A stretch of 13,947 nucleotides of DNA from Eubacterium sp. (lineage in GTDB: Bacteria; Bacillota; Clostridia; Lachnospirales; Lachnospiraceae): contig JALFIK010000096.1 of NCBI GenBank assembly GCA_022776205.1, positions 1-13,947 on the forward strand, given 5' to 3'. Every line of letters begins with the position of its first letter. The stretch's first letter is position 1. Positions 13,623-13,947 of this stretch are shown in pieces. Made by a program: the position numbers and the translations under genes. The notes beneath the pieces were generated by a model. The model ran no database searches, was not told where the DNA came from, and worked only from the letters and a program-made list of their open reading frames with translations.

Positions 13623-13947
13623 ATGGCAGGAGCGATAATATTACAGATTATCCTGATACTTGGAATTGCAATTTTTGCCAGCGCGGAAATTGCTGTGATT
13701 TCCATCAATGATTCAAAACTGAAAAATATGGTTCAGGAAGGGGATCATCGTGCCGGCAGACTAGAGGTGTTAACACGCGATCCGGCAAAATTTCTGGCGA
13801 CTATTCAGGTGGCGCTCACTTTATTTGCACTGCTGGGAAGTGCGTTTGCTGCGGATTTTTTCGCAGACCCTTTGTCTTCGGCTCTTCTTGGTCTGGGGAT
13901 TCCGCTTTCCGGGAAAGTAATTCATATTTTTTCCGTTGTGATTATTA
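13623..13947 (+). CDS. CNNM domain (HlyC/CorC, hemolysin-like) membrane protein, 5' part
   Basis: The first 108 codons of a longer gene that leaves the window. The start MAGAIILQIILILGIAIFAS is a membrane segment and is followed by AEIAVISIND, the usual DUF21/CNNM signature. LTRDPAKFLATIQVALTLFALLGSAFAA (codons about 47-74) is the second conserved block and contains the next membrane segment. Complete relatives have a CNNM domain, a CBS pair and a CorC_HlyC domain, and are implicated in magnesium or cobalt efflux and membrane transport; those parts are not visible here. ATG 13623 has GGAAGAGGAAAG directly upstream. A 27-bp gap after hscC suggests co-transcription. Confidence 0.88.
   Translation, partial: MAGAIILQIILILGIAIFASAEIAVISINDSKLKNMVQEGDHRAGRLEVLTRDPAKFLATIQVALTLFALLGSAFAADFFADPLSSALLGLGIPLSGKVIHIFSVVII

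Noticed and set aside
1..13947. CRISPR array, insertion sequence, prophage or toxin-antitoxin system
   Set aside because: No regularly spaced direct repeats, transposase, integrase, phage structural gene or toxin-antitoxin pair was seen on either strand.

Overview
The window looks like a chromosomal segment from a Clostridia bacterium, most likely of the family Lachnospiraceae. The reasons are the moderately low G+C, strong AAGGAG-type ribosome binding sites, occasional TTG and GTG starts, and several proteins typical of that group: a DUF6465 protein, a short SEC-C protein, a pyrophosphatase with a CBS-DRTGG-CBS insert, and an HscC-type Hsp70 beside a TPR J-like protein. Every gene I can support lies on the + strand. 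I see no insertion sequence, phage gene, CRISPR array or plasmid gene.

Region by region: (1) Positions 1-454 are the end of an rRNA operon: the 3' end of 23S rRNA, then tRNA-Gly(GCC) and tRNA-Gln(CTG), closed by a long hairpin. No 5S rRNA follows the 23S gene. (2) Positions 455-3108 hold three small genes: a Lys/Ala-rich DUF6465 protein, a 168-aa SEC-C zinc-binding protein, and a 364-aa protein I cannot name. Related AT-rich hairpins sit in the gaps after tRNA-Gln, after the DUF6465 gene and after the SEC-C gene. (3) Positions 3145-4800 encode a family II, nucleotide-regulated manganese-dependent pyrophosphatase, 36 bp after the unnamed gene. (4) Positions 4801-5167 are non-coding. They contain a very strong terminator hairpin that may end a small RNA, and a perfect Spo0A-box heptamer. 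(5) Positions 5168-8238 encode a nuclease-helicase fusion (PD-(D/E)XK plus XPD/DinG-like Fe-S helicase), broken by one in-frame TAA, followed with a 4-bp overlap by sfsA. (6) Positions 8298-13947 look like one operon: a DUF445 membrane protein, a sirtuin, a TPR protein with a degenerate J domain, the Hsp70 hscC, and the start of a CNNM/HlyC-CorC family membrane protein that runs off the window.

How the genes may work together: helicase-sfsA looks like a coupled DNA-processing pair, although the helicase reading frame is interrupted in this copy. In the last operon the J-like protein and HscC overlap by 4 bp and are probably a dedicated chaperone pair. The J-like protein lacks the HPD motif that normally drives Hsp70 ATPase, which is the most interesting biochemical oddity here. 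The sirtuin gene runs directly into the J-like gene, so deacylation and chaperone function may be expressed together. None of these genes is a clearly new system by itself. The items most worth following are the helicase stop codon, the HPD-less J/HscC pair, the hairpin family and the candidate small RNA.
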